A stretch of DNA of 64,000 bases from Thalassoglobus polymorphus (GCF_007744255.1 NZ_CP036267.1:496001-560000); one strand, 5' to 3'. Counted from the stretch's first letter, positions 19,874-29,781 are shown. Made by a program: numbers and translations. The notes: a model not told the origin generated them from the letters alone.

Positions 19874-20644
19874 TTACGATTTGACGATCACTTCTCCTTG
19901 AAGTGCTCGAATAATTTCGGCATTGATCTCGTGGATTTCTTCAGCTTCTGCTGCCAGTGTGGCGAGTTCAGCGAGGCGTTTGAGTTTATCGAGCCGTCCC
20001 TTGGTGACCTCTTTCGCTGCGCTGGTTGCGTCACTGGAAAGATTCAGTGCTTGTGATTTTGATGAAATTTCCTGAGCGAAAACTTGTGAGACATCCTCAT
20101 TCGAAAGCCGTTCCAGCTTCACTTCCATCCAGCTTTGGTTCTTAATAAAAGAGCGAAACGCACGTTCAGGTTTCGGGCGTGACGCAAACAAGCACGAGAA
20201 TGTTCCGTTGACCAACGTCAAGAGTCGTTCCAGCGTCGGAGCGATCGACTGATCAGCTCGGTCGAGCTGATCGAACATTAAGACATGGTGTTCTCCTGAA
20301 CGCGAGCAGGCTTGGGTGAAATCTTGAATAAGACTCCAGGAATGGATCAGGGGTGTATGGCTCGGTAATCCCAGACCAAGTTCTCCACCGAGTTGAAATG
20401 GAATTTCTTCCGGCAGCATTCCGGCGAGATTGATGCGCGAAACTTGAATCGCCTCGCGGCTGAGTTCGTCATCGAGACGATTCAGCAGGTCGGTCTTGCC
20501 GGAGCCTCTCGATCCATAGAGGACGCCGCAGCGTCGCTGTAATGCAAGGTATCTCATCCGTTCGAGAGCTTCTGCCCGTTGACTCGCTGGCTGAGGAGAA
20601 ATTACTGAGGGGCGAATTGTTCCTATCGTATCCATCTCGTGCAT
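19874..20644 (-). CDS. ExeA/GspA-like AAA ATPase
   Basis: 256-residue P-loop ATPase. Walker A is YGSRGSGKTDLL (near residue 45) and Walker B is HVLMFDQLD (near residue 123). The lead-in RMRYLALQRRCGVLYG matches the ExeA/general secretion ATPase family, which share this helix before the P-loop. A sensor-like FASRPKPERAF and a helical C-terminus with coiled-coil character (LKRLAELATLAAEAEEIHEINAEII) follow. It lacks the peptidoglycan-binding tail of true ExeA and no secretion partner is nearby, so it may be a general regulatory or assembly ATPase. It lies 274 bases downstream of the MobA-like gene on the same strand. Confidence 0.75.
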   Translation of the reverse strand: MHEMDTIGTIRPSVISPQPASQRAEALERMRYLALQRRCGVLYGSRGSGKTDLLNRLDDELSREAIQVSRINLAGMLPEEIPFQLGGELGLGLPSHTPLIHSWSLIQDFTQACSRSGEHHVLMFDQLDRADQSIAPTLERLLTLVNGTFSCLFASRPKPERAFRSFIKNQSWMEVKLERLSNEDVSQVFAQEISSKSQALNLSSDATSAAKEVTKGRLDKLKRLAELATLAAEAEEIHEINAEIIRALQGEVIVKS

Positions 20645-20918
20645 CCTGCCACGTTATGATCATGCCGCATAGTTTCGCGGAACGTTTCAAATTTGTTGGT
20701 CACCGGTCGTTGCTCAGTCTCACACATTCGCACTCATTCTCACACATTGAATAAATGCGAACCGCTGGGCAGTCGACGACCCTGTCTCTCCCTCTGGAAA
20801 TCATCAGGAATCTCCAGTTCAGGTCGTCGCGAAGCTAAGCTTCATTCTTCTTATCGACCAAGAACGTTGAAGAGGATCGTAAGAACTTTGAGGAACTTTC
20901 CAGCTGTCGGAACTTCAG

Positions 20919-21545
20919 TCAATCTTTGAGAATTCCGCAAATTCTTTCAAAATCTTCAGGCGTATCAATGTCCCAAAGGATGGATTCCTCTTCGCAGGCG
21001 ACCTCCTGAACGGTGAAATCGCTATGCCGCGTGAGCCAGTTGAGTCCCTGGTCGTGAGGGATCTTCGCGAGACAACTCGCAGCCGACCATGGGAAGAGGG
21101 TCGGGTGGCCGCGTCGTCCCTGGTGAGTCGGGAGCACGATCTGATCTGGAGACGCAGCACAATGAGCAATGAGCTGCGTCAAGGTATGCGGTTCGAGGAT
21201 GGGATGGTCTGCGGGGATCAGCAGCCAACCATCATTGTCGCTCGGTGCAAAGCTGTCCTGTAAGTCTTGGATGAGGAGTTCAACGCTTTCTCGCATCTCA
21301 GCAGGATCATGGTCCGGGAGCACCAGCCGTGCCTGGGATCTGAGAATGGCACGATGAAGTAATTCATCAGACTTTCGAGCGAGTACCGAAATCGAGGCGA
21401 ATTGAAACATTGAGAGCTGTCGGACAAGACGCTCGATGAGCGTCTCGCCGTTCAGCTGCATCAACAGTTTCGGTTGTCCCATTCTGCGACTGACTCCGGC
21501 AGCTGGGATGACAACGTGGATTCTGGTCGTTGCGGTGTGACTCAT
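20919..21545 (-). CDS. MobA-like nucleotidyltransferase (MocA/CoxI accessory family)
   Basis: 208-residue GT-A fold nucleotidyltransferase. The N-terminus IPAAGVSRRMGQPKLLMQL is the nucleotide-binding loop of the molybdenum cofactor cytidylyltransferase/MobA group. LLIPADHPILEPHTL supplies the metal-binding aspartate and RRGHPTLFPWSAA is the conserved late motif. In the family the product is CTP or GTP transfer to molybdopterin, but sugar or other alcohol substrates also occur. No molybdenum gene is nearby. The start codon overlaps the stop of the upstream Aas-type gene (ATGA), so translation is probably coupled to a phospholipid enzyme, which does not fit molybdenum metabolism and leaves the substrate open. 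Confidence 0.82.
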   Translation of the reverse strand: MSHTATTRIHVVIPAAGVSRRMGQPKLLMQLNGETLIERLVRQLSMFQFASISVLARKSDELLHRAILRSQARLVLPDHDPAEMRESVELLIQDLQDSFAPSDNDGWLLIPADHPILEPHTLTQLIAHCAASPDQIVLPTHQGRRGHPTLFPWSAASCLAKIPHDQGLNWLTRHSDFTVQEVACEEESILWDIDTPEDFERICGILKD

Positions 21546-24500
21546 TCTGAATCGTGGGAACAGAATTTTTGTTCTGCCACCGTTTTGATTCCTCGTAAAT
21601 CGAGCTTGCCCGTTCCGAGGATTGGGATGTTTTCGACTTCAAGGAAACTTGCTTTGTTCGGCAACCAGATGTTCGGAAGTCCTTTCGTTGCAAGCTCCTT
21701 CAGTACCTCTTCAACTGGTTTGTTCAATCTCCGATGCAGTACGATCAGGCGTTCTCCCTTGCGTTCGTCGGGGATTGATGTGACCGCTAGAAGAATTTCT
21801 CCTTCACATTCGACGCCCATTTCGCAAATGTGCGAGAGTTCCTCTTCGATTTTAATATGCGGGACCATTTCTCCACCGATTTTTGAAAATCGGCTTTGCC
21901 GTCCGGTGATTGAAACAAACCCTTCGTTATCGATGGAAGCAAAGTCGCCGGTGTTGTACCAGCCGTCGTGAATGGCCTCAGCTGTCTTTTCAGGATCATC
22001 CAGATACCCGCACATGACGTTCGGGCCTTTGATGAGAAGTAGACCTTCTTTCTCGATGCCGAGGTCTTCTCGAGTGTCGGGATTGACCACCTTGGCTGTC
22101 ACTCCGGGGAGCGGTCGGCCGACAGTTCCGAGCTTGGTCCCTTGCTGGTAAATATCTTGAGACCTGTGGTCGGGAATGTTCACCGCGGCGACGGGGGAGA
22201 GTTCTGTGGTTCCGTATCCTTCGGTCGGCAATACCCCAAATTTTGCTTCGAACTGCGTCGCCAGTTCGAGCGGAAGTTTTTCGGCACCGACCACAATTAA
22301 ATCGAGTGTCTGGAGTTCTTCTTTCTCGCAGCGTCTGAGATACATCTTCAAGAACGTCGGCGTGGCCATCAGGATTGTTGCCTGATTTTCCTGGCAGAGC
22401 CGACCGACCACTTTCGCGTCGAGTGGATTGAAGTGATAAACGCCTCGCACGTTGTAGCACATCGGTAACCACATGCAGGCGGTATAGCCGAACGAATGAA
22501 AGAATGGCAGCACGCCGATGATGGCATCTTTCTCATTCAAGTTGAGGAGATGATCGACCGCTTCGATGTTGGAACCTACGTTGGCATGCGAGAGGACAAC
22601 GCCCTTCGGCTCGCCGGTTGATCCGGAAGTAAAGACGATTGTCAGTGTTTCCTGCGGATCAATTTTGTTCAGTCCCAGGATCGATTCAAGCATCTTTGCA
22701 GGCATCACATATGCCGCGGCTGCAGCGAGCAACCTGTCTTTCGTGGTGATCTGCTCCTTGAGATCCTCCAGAAAAACAAACTCTGCGCCTTCGAGCGTAT
22801 AGGGTTTCTTCTCCAGGAATTTTCGGCTGGTGAGGACGTGCTTCAGGCCTGCTTTCTTTACGCAGAAATTCAGCACGTCTTCAGAGAGTGTGTAGTTGAG
22901 GTTCACACCGACGCGGCCATTTAGAGCGACGGCCATATTCGCAAGAGCTCCGCCGACTGAGGGGGGGAGCAGCAAGCCGACATTCTTTTCATCCTTGTCA
23001 AGGATTTTTCGTTTAAGGATACGACGAAATGCGAGTGCGGCTGCCAATAACTTGCCACCTGTGAGGCTCGTCTTTGCCGAGTCAACCGCTTTGATCGCAC
23101 CCTTGTGAGATTTGCAGTGACGAATAAATCGCTGCGCTGGGATGGGATGACGTTCGCTGTCCATTTTCACTGCTTCTGCTCCAAGTTGTTCAACTGCTTG
23201 CCGAACTTCGACAGGTCCTTTGACATTGTGCATGGGGGCTCCAAAATGGACATCAACAGGAAGTCTCCATCTTTTGGGCCATTTCCAAAATAATTTTCCG
23301 CCCCGCCAACTGAAAATACTTCCCCAGAGCCCATGAAGGTATGCCGGGATCACCGGGGCGTCGCTTCCCTGAATGATTTTCATCATTCCTCGCTGAAATG
23401 GTTGGATCTGTCCGGTTCTTGTCAGTTGCCCTTCCGCGAAGATACAGACAAGCTCTCCATTTTTGATCGCGTCCTTCGCTGTTCGAATCGAACGGACCAG
23501 TTCCTTTGGTCCTCTGCTGGCATCGATGGGGATGACTCTCATAATCTGTCCGAGCCGCCGCAAGAGCGGCATCTCGGTGAAGTCTGCGTAAATGATGAAG
23601 CGAATCATCCGTGACGAAGTAATCATCATCAGTACGCCATCGACGAACGAGACATGATTCGCGACGATCAATCCAGCTCCTTTTCCGGGAAGGTTCTCTC
23701 TACCGAACACTCGAAGCTTATATAGAGTGTGAGTGAATAACCACATTCCAAACCGGAATGCTAAATCGGGTAACAGGTAGAGAATGTAAATGACGACCGG
23801 AACTGTGATCAGGCCACAAAACAGAAAGATCTGTGACGGCGTCATTCCGAAGACATTGTTCATTAGCATGAACAGTCCTGCGGAAAAAACGATAAAGACG
23901 TACGAAATAAAATAGCTCCCGGCGAGAACCGTTCCACGATTTTTTCGCGTGCTGCGAAACTGGAGATACGCTTCTAGCGGAACATCATACAGTCCGGCAC
24001 TGGCTCCCAGCAGGAACAGTCCGATGCACGAACCCCAATACGCAAACTGCTGCTTGGGGTGCTCCAATCCTGGTTCGAAAAAGCTGCCAGCAATGAAGAC
24101 CAGAAGTGTACTGCCGATGATGCCGAAGGCTCCAATCGGAACAATCCCCAACTCAACTTTTCCTTCCGACCAAACTCCTGCGAGTACACTTCCGCAGGCG
24201 ACTCCGGCGATGAGAATTCCAAACAGAATTCCGACATCGATTGGCTCGAGCATTAACACTAACTCGCCGTAAGGCAAAATGTTTTGTTGCGCCAAAGATG
24301 CCAGAAACATGAAGAAGGCGATCCCCATTGATGTCCGAATGAGTCGGGGGTCGGCAAACAGCGATTGCAAAGCCGGGACGATATCAACGACGGGGTTTAA
24401 TGACGGTTTGCGAGTTGGATCAGCGGGGCGAACCGATTCGATCAACAGGCTGGAGAGGGTCCCCACAATCGCACAGCCGAGCATGACCGCTGAGATGAGT

Positions 24501-25087
24501 GTCAGTTTTGAAAAATCTCCAGAACCGAGCACCGGCTGACTCAATCCGAATAACGCGAACCCGCAAAACGTTCCCGTTCCGACAGCGACGATGGTCATCA
24601 TCGCCATCAATCCGTTCCCTTTGGAAAGGAGTCGCGTGGGCAAAATCTCAGCAATTGTTCCAAACTTCGACGGGCCGAACAACGAGCTTTGGACGCCCAG
24701 AAGCGTCGTCGTCGCAAACAACATCCAGACGTTTCCGTAGAGAATCGAAAGCAGTCCAAACAGCATGATGAAGATTTCCGCGATCTTGAATCCAATGATC
24801 ACAGATCGTTTTCGGAACCGGTCCGCCAGCCAACCTGCAGTTGGTGTAAAGATCAGATATGGAACTGTCAGGCAGATCGTTCCAATCCCGATTGCGCGGG
24901 ATTTGTCCATCACTGAGGCAGCAATCGCCACGCCCAGCCAGCGAAAACAATTGTCGTTGAATGCTCCCAGGAATTGTGTCACCATCAAGCTGATAAAGCT
25001 TACGGATGAAAGTGAACCTTTTTGTTGGGAGGCGGTCTCAGTCTCATCAGCTGTGTTCTCGGGGGGGGCTATTTCAGTTGGACTCAT
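21542..25087 (-). CDS. aas: LplT-Aas type fusion: MFS lysophospholipid transporter, PlsC acyltransferase and acyl-ACP/CoA ligase
   Basis: Three-part inner-membrane protein of 1181 residues, predicted to import and re-acylate lysophospholipid. Residues about 25-435 are a 12-helix MFS domain like LplT (FISLMVTQFLGAFNDNCFRW; GWLADRFRKRSVIIGFK). Residues about 455-650 are a PlsC acyltransferase with NHVSFVD (from N477) and FAEGQLTRTG. Residues about 690-1170 are an AMP-forming ligase with TSGSTGEPKG, YGTTELSP, YNTGDFASID and a late GTGKLDLRG lysine motif. The ATG at 25087 has GAAGAGA upstream. In Escherichia coli LplT and Aas are separate neighbouring proteins; the fused form is known in several phyla. 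The next gene overlaps by four bases. Confidence 0.92.
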   Translation of the reverse strand: MSPTEIAPPENTADETETASQQKGSLSSVSFISLMVTQFLGAFNDNCFRWLGVAIAASVMDKSRAIGIGTICLTVPYLIFTPTAGWLADRFRKRSVIIGFKIAEIFIMLFGLLSILYGNVWMLFATTTLLGVQSSLFGPSKFGTIAEILPTRLLSKGNGLMAMMTIVAVGTGTFCGFALFGLSQPVLGSGDFSKLTLISAVMLGCAIVGTLSSLLIESVRPADPTRKPSLNPVVDIVPALQSLFADPRLIRTSMGIAFFMFLASLAQQNILPYGELVLMLEPIDVGILFGILIAGVACGSVLAGVWSEGKVELGIVPIGAFGIIGSTLLVFIAGSFFEPGLEHPKQQFAYWGSCIGLFLLGASAGLYDVPLEAYLQFRSTRKNRGTVLAGSYFISYVFIVFSAGLFMLMNNVFGMTPSQIFLFCGLITVPVVIYILYLLPDLAFRFGMWLFTHTLYKLRVFGRENLPGKGAGLIVANHVSFVDGVLMMITSSRMIRFIIYADFTEMPLLRRLGQIMRVIPIDASRGPKELVRSIRTAKDAIKNGELVCIFAEGQLTRTGQIQPFQRGMMKIIQGSDAPVIPAYLHGLWGSIFSWRGGKLFWKWPKRWRLPVDVHFGAPMHNVKGPVEVRQAVEQLGAEAVKMDSERHPIPAQRFIRHCKSHKGAIKAVDSAKTSLTGGKLLAAALAFRRILKRKILDKDEKNVGLLLPPSVGGALANMAVALNGRVGVNLNYTLSEDVLNFCVKKAGLKHVLTSRKFLEKKPYTLEGAEFVFLEDLKEQITTKDRLLAAAAAYVMPAKMLESILGLNKIDPQETLTIVFTSGSTGEPKGVVLSHANVGSNIEAVDHLLNLNEKDAIIGVLPFFHSFGYTACMWLPMCYNVRGVYHFNPLDAKVVGRLCQENQATILMATPTFLKMYLRRCEKEELQTLDLIVVGAEKLPLELATQFEAKFGVLPTEGYGTTELSPVAAVNIPDHRSQDIYQQGTKLGTVGRPLPGVTAKVVNPDTREDLGIEKEGLLLIKGPNVMCGYLDDPEKTAEAIHDGWYNTGDFASIDNEGFVSITGRQSRFSKIGGEMVPHIKIEEELSHICEMGVECEGEILLAVTSIPDERKGERLIVLHRRLNKPVEEVLKELATKGLPNIWLPNKASFLEVENIPILGTGKLDLRGIKTVAEQKFCSHDSE

Positions 25088-25446
25088 CAAACAATCTCTT
25101 CAGACAACATAATTTCTTCATGCAATACCGGACAATGAGTATTTGTTCGCCTGACAAATCTGAAAAGTGATTGTTCTCCCTGAGAAGAACGGTGATTTCA
25201 GAGGTGTTGCGAGCGTTCCCAAGTGAAAAGCGGTCTTTTTCGGAGAATATCACGCATTCCAATAAGCAGAAACATCAGATTTCTGCCCACCCACTGTTTC
25301 CCAGAAGAATTCAAGCGATTTCAGAGAACAATGACATCTCTCAAAGAGATTCCGCCTCTCCCGGATCAGCCCGAACAGGAGAGGGAGCGTTGAGGAGATT
25401 GTGTGTCACAGCAACCGTCATTGCGGCCAGCACGTCGGATCTGACG
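25088..25446. other. Intergenic region upstream of the Aas-type gene
   Basis: No supported gene. CCTCTCC (25355-25361) pairs with GGAGAGG (25378-25384) across a 16-base loop without a T-run. The region lies between the 3' end of the glycosyltransferase gene and the 5' end of the Aas-type gene, so it should hold that gene's promoter. Confidence 0.45.
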
Positions 25447-26736
25447 CTATTCCGATTTTGTGCTCATAGCCTGTTCCAGAATCTCTGTTGTTCGGGCTGC
25501 CATTGCTTCGGGACTGTAGGCTGAGCGAACTTGTTCCCAGCCGCGTTTTGCGAATTTGATTCGGCGAGACGATTCGTGCAACTCGGCTAATCCCTCAGCT
25601 AAGGCTGTGGGATCTTTCGGCGTGACCAGGAGTCCGCCTTCAGTTGCTTCGATGATTTCGGGGAATGAACCATGTCTCGGCTGAACGACGGGGACACCGT
25701 TGGCAAGTGCCTCTAAGACGTAGATTCCCTTCGGTTCGAGGAACTCTGTTGGGACGGAGAGAACATCGACGGAGTTCAGGAATTCAACCTTCTCTTTGTG
25801 AGTTTGCGGGCTGCCGATGTATTCGATTGCGGATGCATGCTCACCGGCAGAGGCGAAGGCGTCGTTCAGGTATTTTTGAAATTGAGGTCCGAGGAAGCCA
25901 CCGACCTTGAGTTGAGCGTCCGGGATGATTCGGCGAAGTTCGACGAATCCATTCACGAGGTGGTGCACTCCTTTTTCGGGAGCAACGCGTGCAAAGTAGC
26001 CGATTGTGTACGGGGCCGTTTGGCGAAGTTCGGGCAATCCGTGGTGGCCGGTGAAATCAATTCCCAATGGCAACGCTGAGAATTTTTCGATGGGAAGACT
26101 CAGGTATTTTGACATGTAGTCGCGATAGAACTGGCTGTGAGTGAGAAAGCCGTCGAAGTCCTGGGCTCGCTGGGAGACTTCGTTGATCACTTGCTGCCGG
26201 TACTTTTCATTCAGCCCGTCAAGGAAAACATCGTCACCCTGCAGGACGCAAAGAACTGGCCCGGAGAACCGTTCTTTGAGTTGACGCACAGCCCCGGAGA
26301 GCAGGGCGTTGCTGAAAATTACGACATCGGGTTTGAGAGCGTCGCTCACATAGCGATCAAGTTCTTCGAATGCGTCGCGATGAGGGCCTGAGTCTCCACT
26401 GAGCATTGAAAGTGCGAGTTCTCCAAGTTCGCTGGCATCGTTGCTGATGGCTCGCTTGGTGAGCATTTGGATGACGCCTGGCCTGTCGAGCCAGCTTTTC
26501 ATGAAGCGGGGAAGCCCTCGCCAAAGGCCTGATTTACTGTTCAAGTAAACATTGATGCCGCCTACGAAGACCCGGTGAGAACTCTCATTGTGCTCATCGA
26601 CCCGGATCGGGGTGTATGTTGGAATGAGAGAAACTTCATGACCGGCTTGCATGAGTGCGCGTGCCCAAGTGTTGTCGTGCATGCACGACCCACAGAACAT
26701 TCCCGCTCCACCTGCTGTAATGATTGCAATATGCAT
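25447..26736 (-). CDS. Glycosyltransferase family 4 protein
   Basis: GT-B fold sugar transferase of 429 residues, likely cytoplasmic. The N-terminus MHIAIITAGGAGMFCGSCMHDN has the glycine-rich acceptor loop, with extra cysteines characteristic of a planctomycete subgroup. PYTIGYFARVAPEKGVHHLVNGF opens the nucleotide-sugar domain. EPKGIYVLEALANGVPVVQP is the ExxxxxxxE-like donor-binding motif of GT4 enzymes. Sugar and acceptor cannot be read from sequence. An RfbB-like gene starts divergently 218 bases away, so both may serve polysaccharide synthesis, but no other surface sugar genes are present. The ATG has no clear Shine-Dalgarno. Confidence 0.87.
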   Translation of the reverse strand: MHIAIITAGGAGMFCGSCMHDNTWARALMQAGHEVSLIPTYTPIRVDEHNESSHRVFVGGINVYLNSKSGLWRGLPRFMKSWLDRPGVIQMLTKRAISNDASELGELALSMLSGDSGPHRDAFEELDRYVSDALKPDVVIFSNALLSGAVRQLKERFSGPVLCVLQGDDVFLDGLNEKYRQQVINEVSQRAQDFDGFLTHSQFYRDYMSKYLSLPIEKFSALPLGIDFTGHHGLPELRQTAPYTIGYFARVAPEKGVHHLVNGFVELRRIIPDAQLKVGGFLGPQFQKYLNDAFASAGEHASAIEYIGSPQTHKEKVEFLNSVDVLSVPTEFLEPKGIYVLEALANGVPVVQPRHGSFPEIIEATEGGLLVTPKDPTALAEGLAELHESSRRIKFAKRGWEQVRSAYSPEAMAARTTEILEQAMSTKSE

Positions 26737-26956
26737 AGGAGTATTGTTGAGAGTTCGAGCTTGAGGGTCTAGAGTAGGGGACTCAGGCTGGAGAATCGTC
26801 TTTCACAGGGGATTCATCAGTGGCGAATTGAGGAATCGTTGACGGTATCGAAATTCTGATTCGTTAACAAAGTCGTGCGGTCCCTGCGTGGATTTTGATC
26901 TGTAAGACTCATCTCTCTGCCAGTCATCGACTGGCTTCAATCGAATTCAGTAAGTG

Positions 26957-27982
26957 ATGACAATGAACCGACTTCTAGTGACTGGTGGCTGTGGTTTTAT
27001 CGGTTCGAATTTTATTCGACTCATGCTCGAAGAGTACCCGGAACTCTCGATTACAAATCTCGACAAGCTGACTTACGCGGGCAATCTTGCGAATCTGGCT
27101 GATCTGGAAGGGAATGAGCGGTATCAATTTCAGCGCGGCGACATTTGCGACCGCGAGTTTGTCGACACTGTTCTAAAGGAATCCAAACCGGACGCCGTCA
27201 TCAACTTTGCAGCAGAGAGTCACGTTGACCGCAGTATTCTCGACTCGACTCCATTTGTGACCACGAACGTGAATGGCACTTTGACGCTGCTCGATAGTTG
27301 CCGGGCGCATCAGGTCACTCGCTTTGTCCAGGTTTCGACTGATGAAGTCTACGGGTCTCTTGGTGATGAAGGCTTCTTTACCGAGTCGACACCACTTGCT
27401 CCCAACAGCCCATATTCTGCTTCGAAAGCAGCTGCGGATATGTTAGTCCGGTCGTATGTGCATACATTCGATTTCCCGGCACTGATCACTCGTTGTTCGA
27501 ACAACTATGGTCCGTATCAGTTCCCGGAGAAACTTCTTCCGCTCTTCATTTCGAATGCGAGAAACGATCAGTCTTTGCCGGTTTATGGAACGGGGGAGAA
27601 TGTGCGCGACTGGATTCATGTTTTGGATCACTGTCGAGGAATTGATGCGACATTAAGAAAAGGCCGCATCGGAGAGGTCTACAACTTCGGCGGTCGCACG
27701 GAGATGACGAACATCGCTCTCACGAAATTGCTTCTGAAACTGCTCGGCAAGCCAGAGTCATTGATCACCTACGTCAATGATCGGCCAGGGCATGATCAGC
27801 GGTATGCGATCGATTGTCGCAAGGCGGAAACCGAATTGGGCTGGGCTCCCGAAGTCACTTTTGAGCAGGGTCTTCAGGAAACTATCGACTGGTACCTCAA
27901 CAACGAAGAGTGGGTCGACAACATTCGGTCCGGAGATTACCTGTCGTATTACGAAGAGCAATACGGGGATCGGCTCAGTTAG
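26957..27982 (+). CDS. rfbB: dTDP-glucose 4,6-dehydratase
   Basis: Short-chain dehydrogenase that turns dTDP-glucose into dTDP-4-keto-6-deoxyglucose, the committed step to dTDP-rhamnose and related sugars. Motifs in order: NAD-binding TGGCGFIGSNFIR, DKLTYAGN, AAESHVDRS, STDEVYGSL with the active-site Thr-Asp-Glu of true RfbB, YSASKAAAD with the catalytic Tyr-Lys pair, and CSNNYGPYQFPEKLLPLFI. The 341-residue length is normal. Two in-frame ATGs (26957, 26963) and a GTG at 26954 compete for the start; the choice changes little. rfbA, rfbC and rfbD are not adjacent. It ends in the repeat-bearing convergent gap at 27980. Confidence 0.95.
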   Translation: MTMNRLLVTGGCGFIGSNFIRLMLEEYPELSITNLDKLTYAGNLANLADLEGNERYQFQRGDICDREFVDTVLKESKPDAVINFAAESHVDRSILDSTPFVTTNVNGTLTLLDSCRAHQVTRFVQVSTDEVYGSLGDEGFFTESTPLAPNSPYSASKAAADMLVRSYVHTFDFPALITRCSNNYGPYQFPEKLLPLFISNARNDQSLPVYGTGENVRDWIHVLDHCRGIDATLRKGRIGEVYNFGGRTEMTNIALTKLLLKLLGKPESLITYVNDRPGHDQRYAIDCRKAETELGWAPEVTFEQGLQETIDWYLNNEEWVDNIRSGDYLSYYEEQYGDRLS

Positions 27983-28032
27983 AGCAGTTCGCCATGAGGC
28001 AGAGCCTGACCACTTGGTCGAAAGGTGTTCCT
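27980..28032 (+). repeat. Diverged member of the intergenic repeat family
   Basis: It aligns without gaps to 19640-19690 at roughly 70 percent, centred on GCCATGAGGCAGAGCCTG (27991-28008). It begins at the stop codon of rfbB and fills the gap before the convergent TadE-like gene, the same setting as the 98-bp repeats. Confidence 0.6.
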
Positions 28033-28045
28033 GAAGCAGCTTCCC

Positions 28046-28489
28046 TTATTCATGCCGCATGGCTGCTTGCCCCTTTAAGTCAACGTTCGCCAGATACCGG
28101 AAGAAGTACCCTACGTCGTTGTAAGGGACTTTGACTTCGATGTCGACTAAATCCCGCGTCATCGCATTTGCGGTTTCGTTATTCGGGTCGGGATTATTTG
28201 AGTATGGGGTGACGGTCACAGTCACGCTTGATGTTGGAATTGTTGTCCCGACCGTTTTTTGAATTTGGTCGACGACAGCTTCTTTTACTTCTGCTGTTGT
28301 CGTATCTTTGACGATTCCTAGACGTGCCCCTTCTCGTGCGGCGTTCGTAATGAGGTTGGAGACCATCAATGCTCGTCCAAACTCGACGACACCAAAGGTG
28401 ACGCCAAGGAGGATTGGAAGCATGAAAGCCGTTTCGACAATTGCACTTCCCGATCGCTTGCGGGACGGCTGGTGTTGAGTTCGTTGCAT
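28046..28489 (-). CDS. TadE-like pseudopilin family protein
   Basis: 147 residues with a basic N-terminus (QRTQHQPSRKRSG) followed by SAIVETAFMLPILLGVTFGVVEFGRAL. This is the TadE domain: a hydrophobic helix with the conserved glutamates after the cleavage-like region. The remainder is a small beta-rich extracytoplasmic part. In Tad systems TadE and TadF are minor pseudopilins that aid Flp pilus assembly. It is the last gene of a minus-strand set with TadG-like and VWA proteins, but no CpaF/TadA motor, secretin or prepilin peptidase is in the window. Confidence 0.85.
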   Translation of the reverse strand: MQRTQHQPSRKRSGSAIVETAFMLPILLGVTFGVVEFGRALMVSNLITNAAREGARLGIVKDTTTAEVKEAVVDQIQKTVGTTIPTSSVTVTVTPYSNNPDPNNETANAMTRDLVDIEVKVPYNDVGYFFRYLANVDLKGQAAMRHE

Positions 28490-28602
28490 GAGATCACTTT
28501 TCTATAGAATTTTCGAGTTGGTGTTCACGTACTGCATCGAGTGAGCAGTCAATGAAGCCAAGACAGCGATTTTTTACAGGTACGACAAGCAGTGGAGCTG
28601 CA

Positions 28603-29781
28603 CTAATGAACGATAGCTGCTCCGGTCAGAATGGAATCCTCTGTGATGACGGTATCGCCTGCGACTGTTGTGGGATCATTGAAGATTGCGGGCTGGATCC
28701 AGACTTTCTTTTTGGATGGCTTTCCAGTCAGTTTGACATACACAATGCGAATTGGGACAAACTTGACGATTGTATACATCGCATTGTTTCCTGGTCCGGA
28801 AACCTCAGAAAAGAGCGGAATCATTCGGGGTTCGCCGATAATGGATGTCAACTCGTCTTTGACTCCGGCACTAATGCCGGTGTCTCCATTGATTGACATT
28901 GGAACCGCCTCAAAGTCGAGTTCTCCTCCGAAGTAGGAAAGGTCGTCATCGTTCAATCCATGAACGATCTGCCGAGAGATGTCAGCTGTGCTGTTTCCCG
29001 CATGACCAAAATCGACAGTCCCGCGGTTTCCTGAAGGGAGGTTCTTGTTCCCATACGGATAGAGGTCCACTTCTAAGACTCCATCAGATCCCGAGGTGAC
29101 AGCTCCGGTAGCGGGGTTGTAACTGAAATTGTCAGCCCCAGAGCCGTTCAACATGGCGTCCCAGGTTTGTACATCAAGTGCGTAAGGCAAGATGTCGACA
29201 TTTCGTCCAGGGATTTTGCGTGTCTTCGTTGCTGGCTGGAGCGCAGCAATAGAACTGACCGAGACAGTTGCATTCCTTGGGCCGATGACCGGAGCGAACC
29301 ACAAGTTCAGAGGCTGGTCTCCTTTTGTACTACCAAAATTGTCACGTCGAGTCGTCACTTCAACGACATTGTACGGCGCGACACCCCACGAGATGATCCA
29401 CTTGTCATTCACGTCATCCCACTGACGTTGCCCCAAGCGGACATCCGTGTTTGGATTAATATACGTGGACTGTAATCCCCCCGCTTCGTTACTTGCAGCC
29501 ACGGAGACCGCGGCGGCTCTTGCGGCAGCAGCGACTTGAGAGGGTGTTTTCGTCGCACTGACTCCCCAGCCATCGAATAGCTCAAGGTTGGCAGCCAAGG
29601 CTGCAGCATCAGCACTTTTTTGAAGTTGGGCGCGTGTTAATGTAACGTAGCCAATGTCTACTGAGAATGCGGTAAATGCGAAAAGCATAATCAGTAAGCC
29701 AATAGAAAGGATCATCACAGATCCGCGTCTCTGCTGGTCGACATTCTGGGGGCCAACAAATTTATGGAATCGAATCAGCAT
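28603..29781 (-). CDS. TadG-like protein with Flp-type N-terminal membrane helix
   Basis: 392 residues. The N-terminus RRGSVMILSIGLLIMLFAFTAFSVDIGYVTLTRAQLQKSADAAALAA is the TadG-type N-terminal segment: a membrane helix, then the VDIGY...QLQ.AADAAALA heptad-like stretch that these proteins share. The rest is extracytoplasmic and rich in beta strands, without an obvious VWA MIDAS. It lies 113 bases upstream of the TadE-like gene on the same strand. The role, by family, is surface attachment of Tad pili or assembly at the envelope; here this is inference. Confidence 0.82.
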   Translation of the reverse strand: MLIRFHKFVGPQNVDQQRRGSVMILSIGLLIMLFAFTAFSVDIGYVTLTRAQLQKSADAAALAANLELFDGWGVSATKTPSQVAAAARAAAVSVAASNEAGGLQSTYINPNTDVRLGQRQWDDVNDKWIISWGVAPYNVVEVTTRRDNFGSTKGDQPLNLWFAPVIGPRNATVSVSSIAALQPATKTRKIPGRNVDILPYALDVQTWDAMLNGSGADNFSYNPATGAVTSGSDGVLEVDLYPYGNKNLPSGNRGTVDFGHAGNSTADISRQIVHGLNDDDLSYFGGELDFEAVPMSINGDTGISAGVKDELTSIIGEPRMIPLFSEVSGPGNNAMYTIVKFVPIRIVYVKLTGKPSKKKVWIQPAIFNDPTTVAGDTVITEDSILTGAAIVH

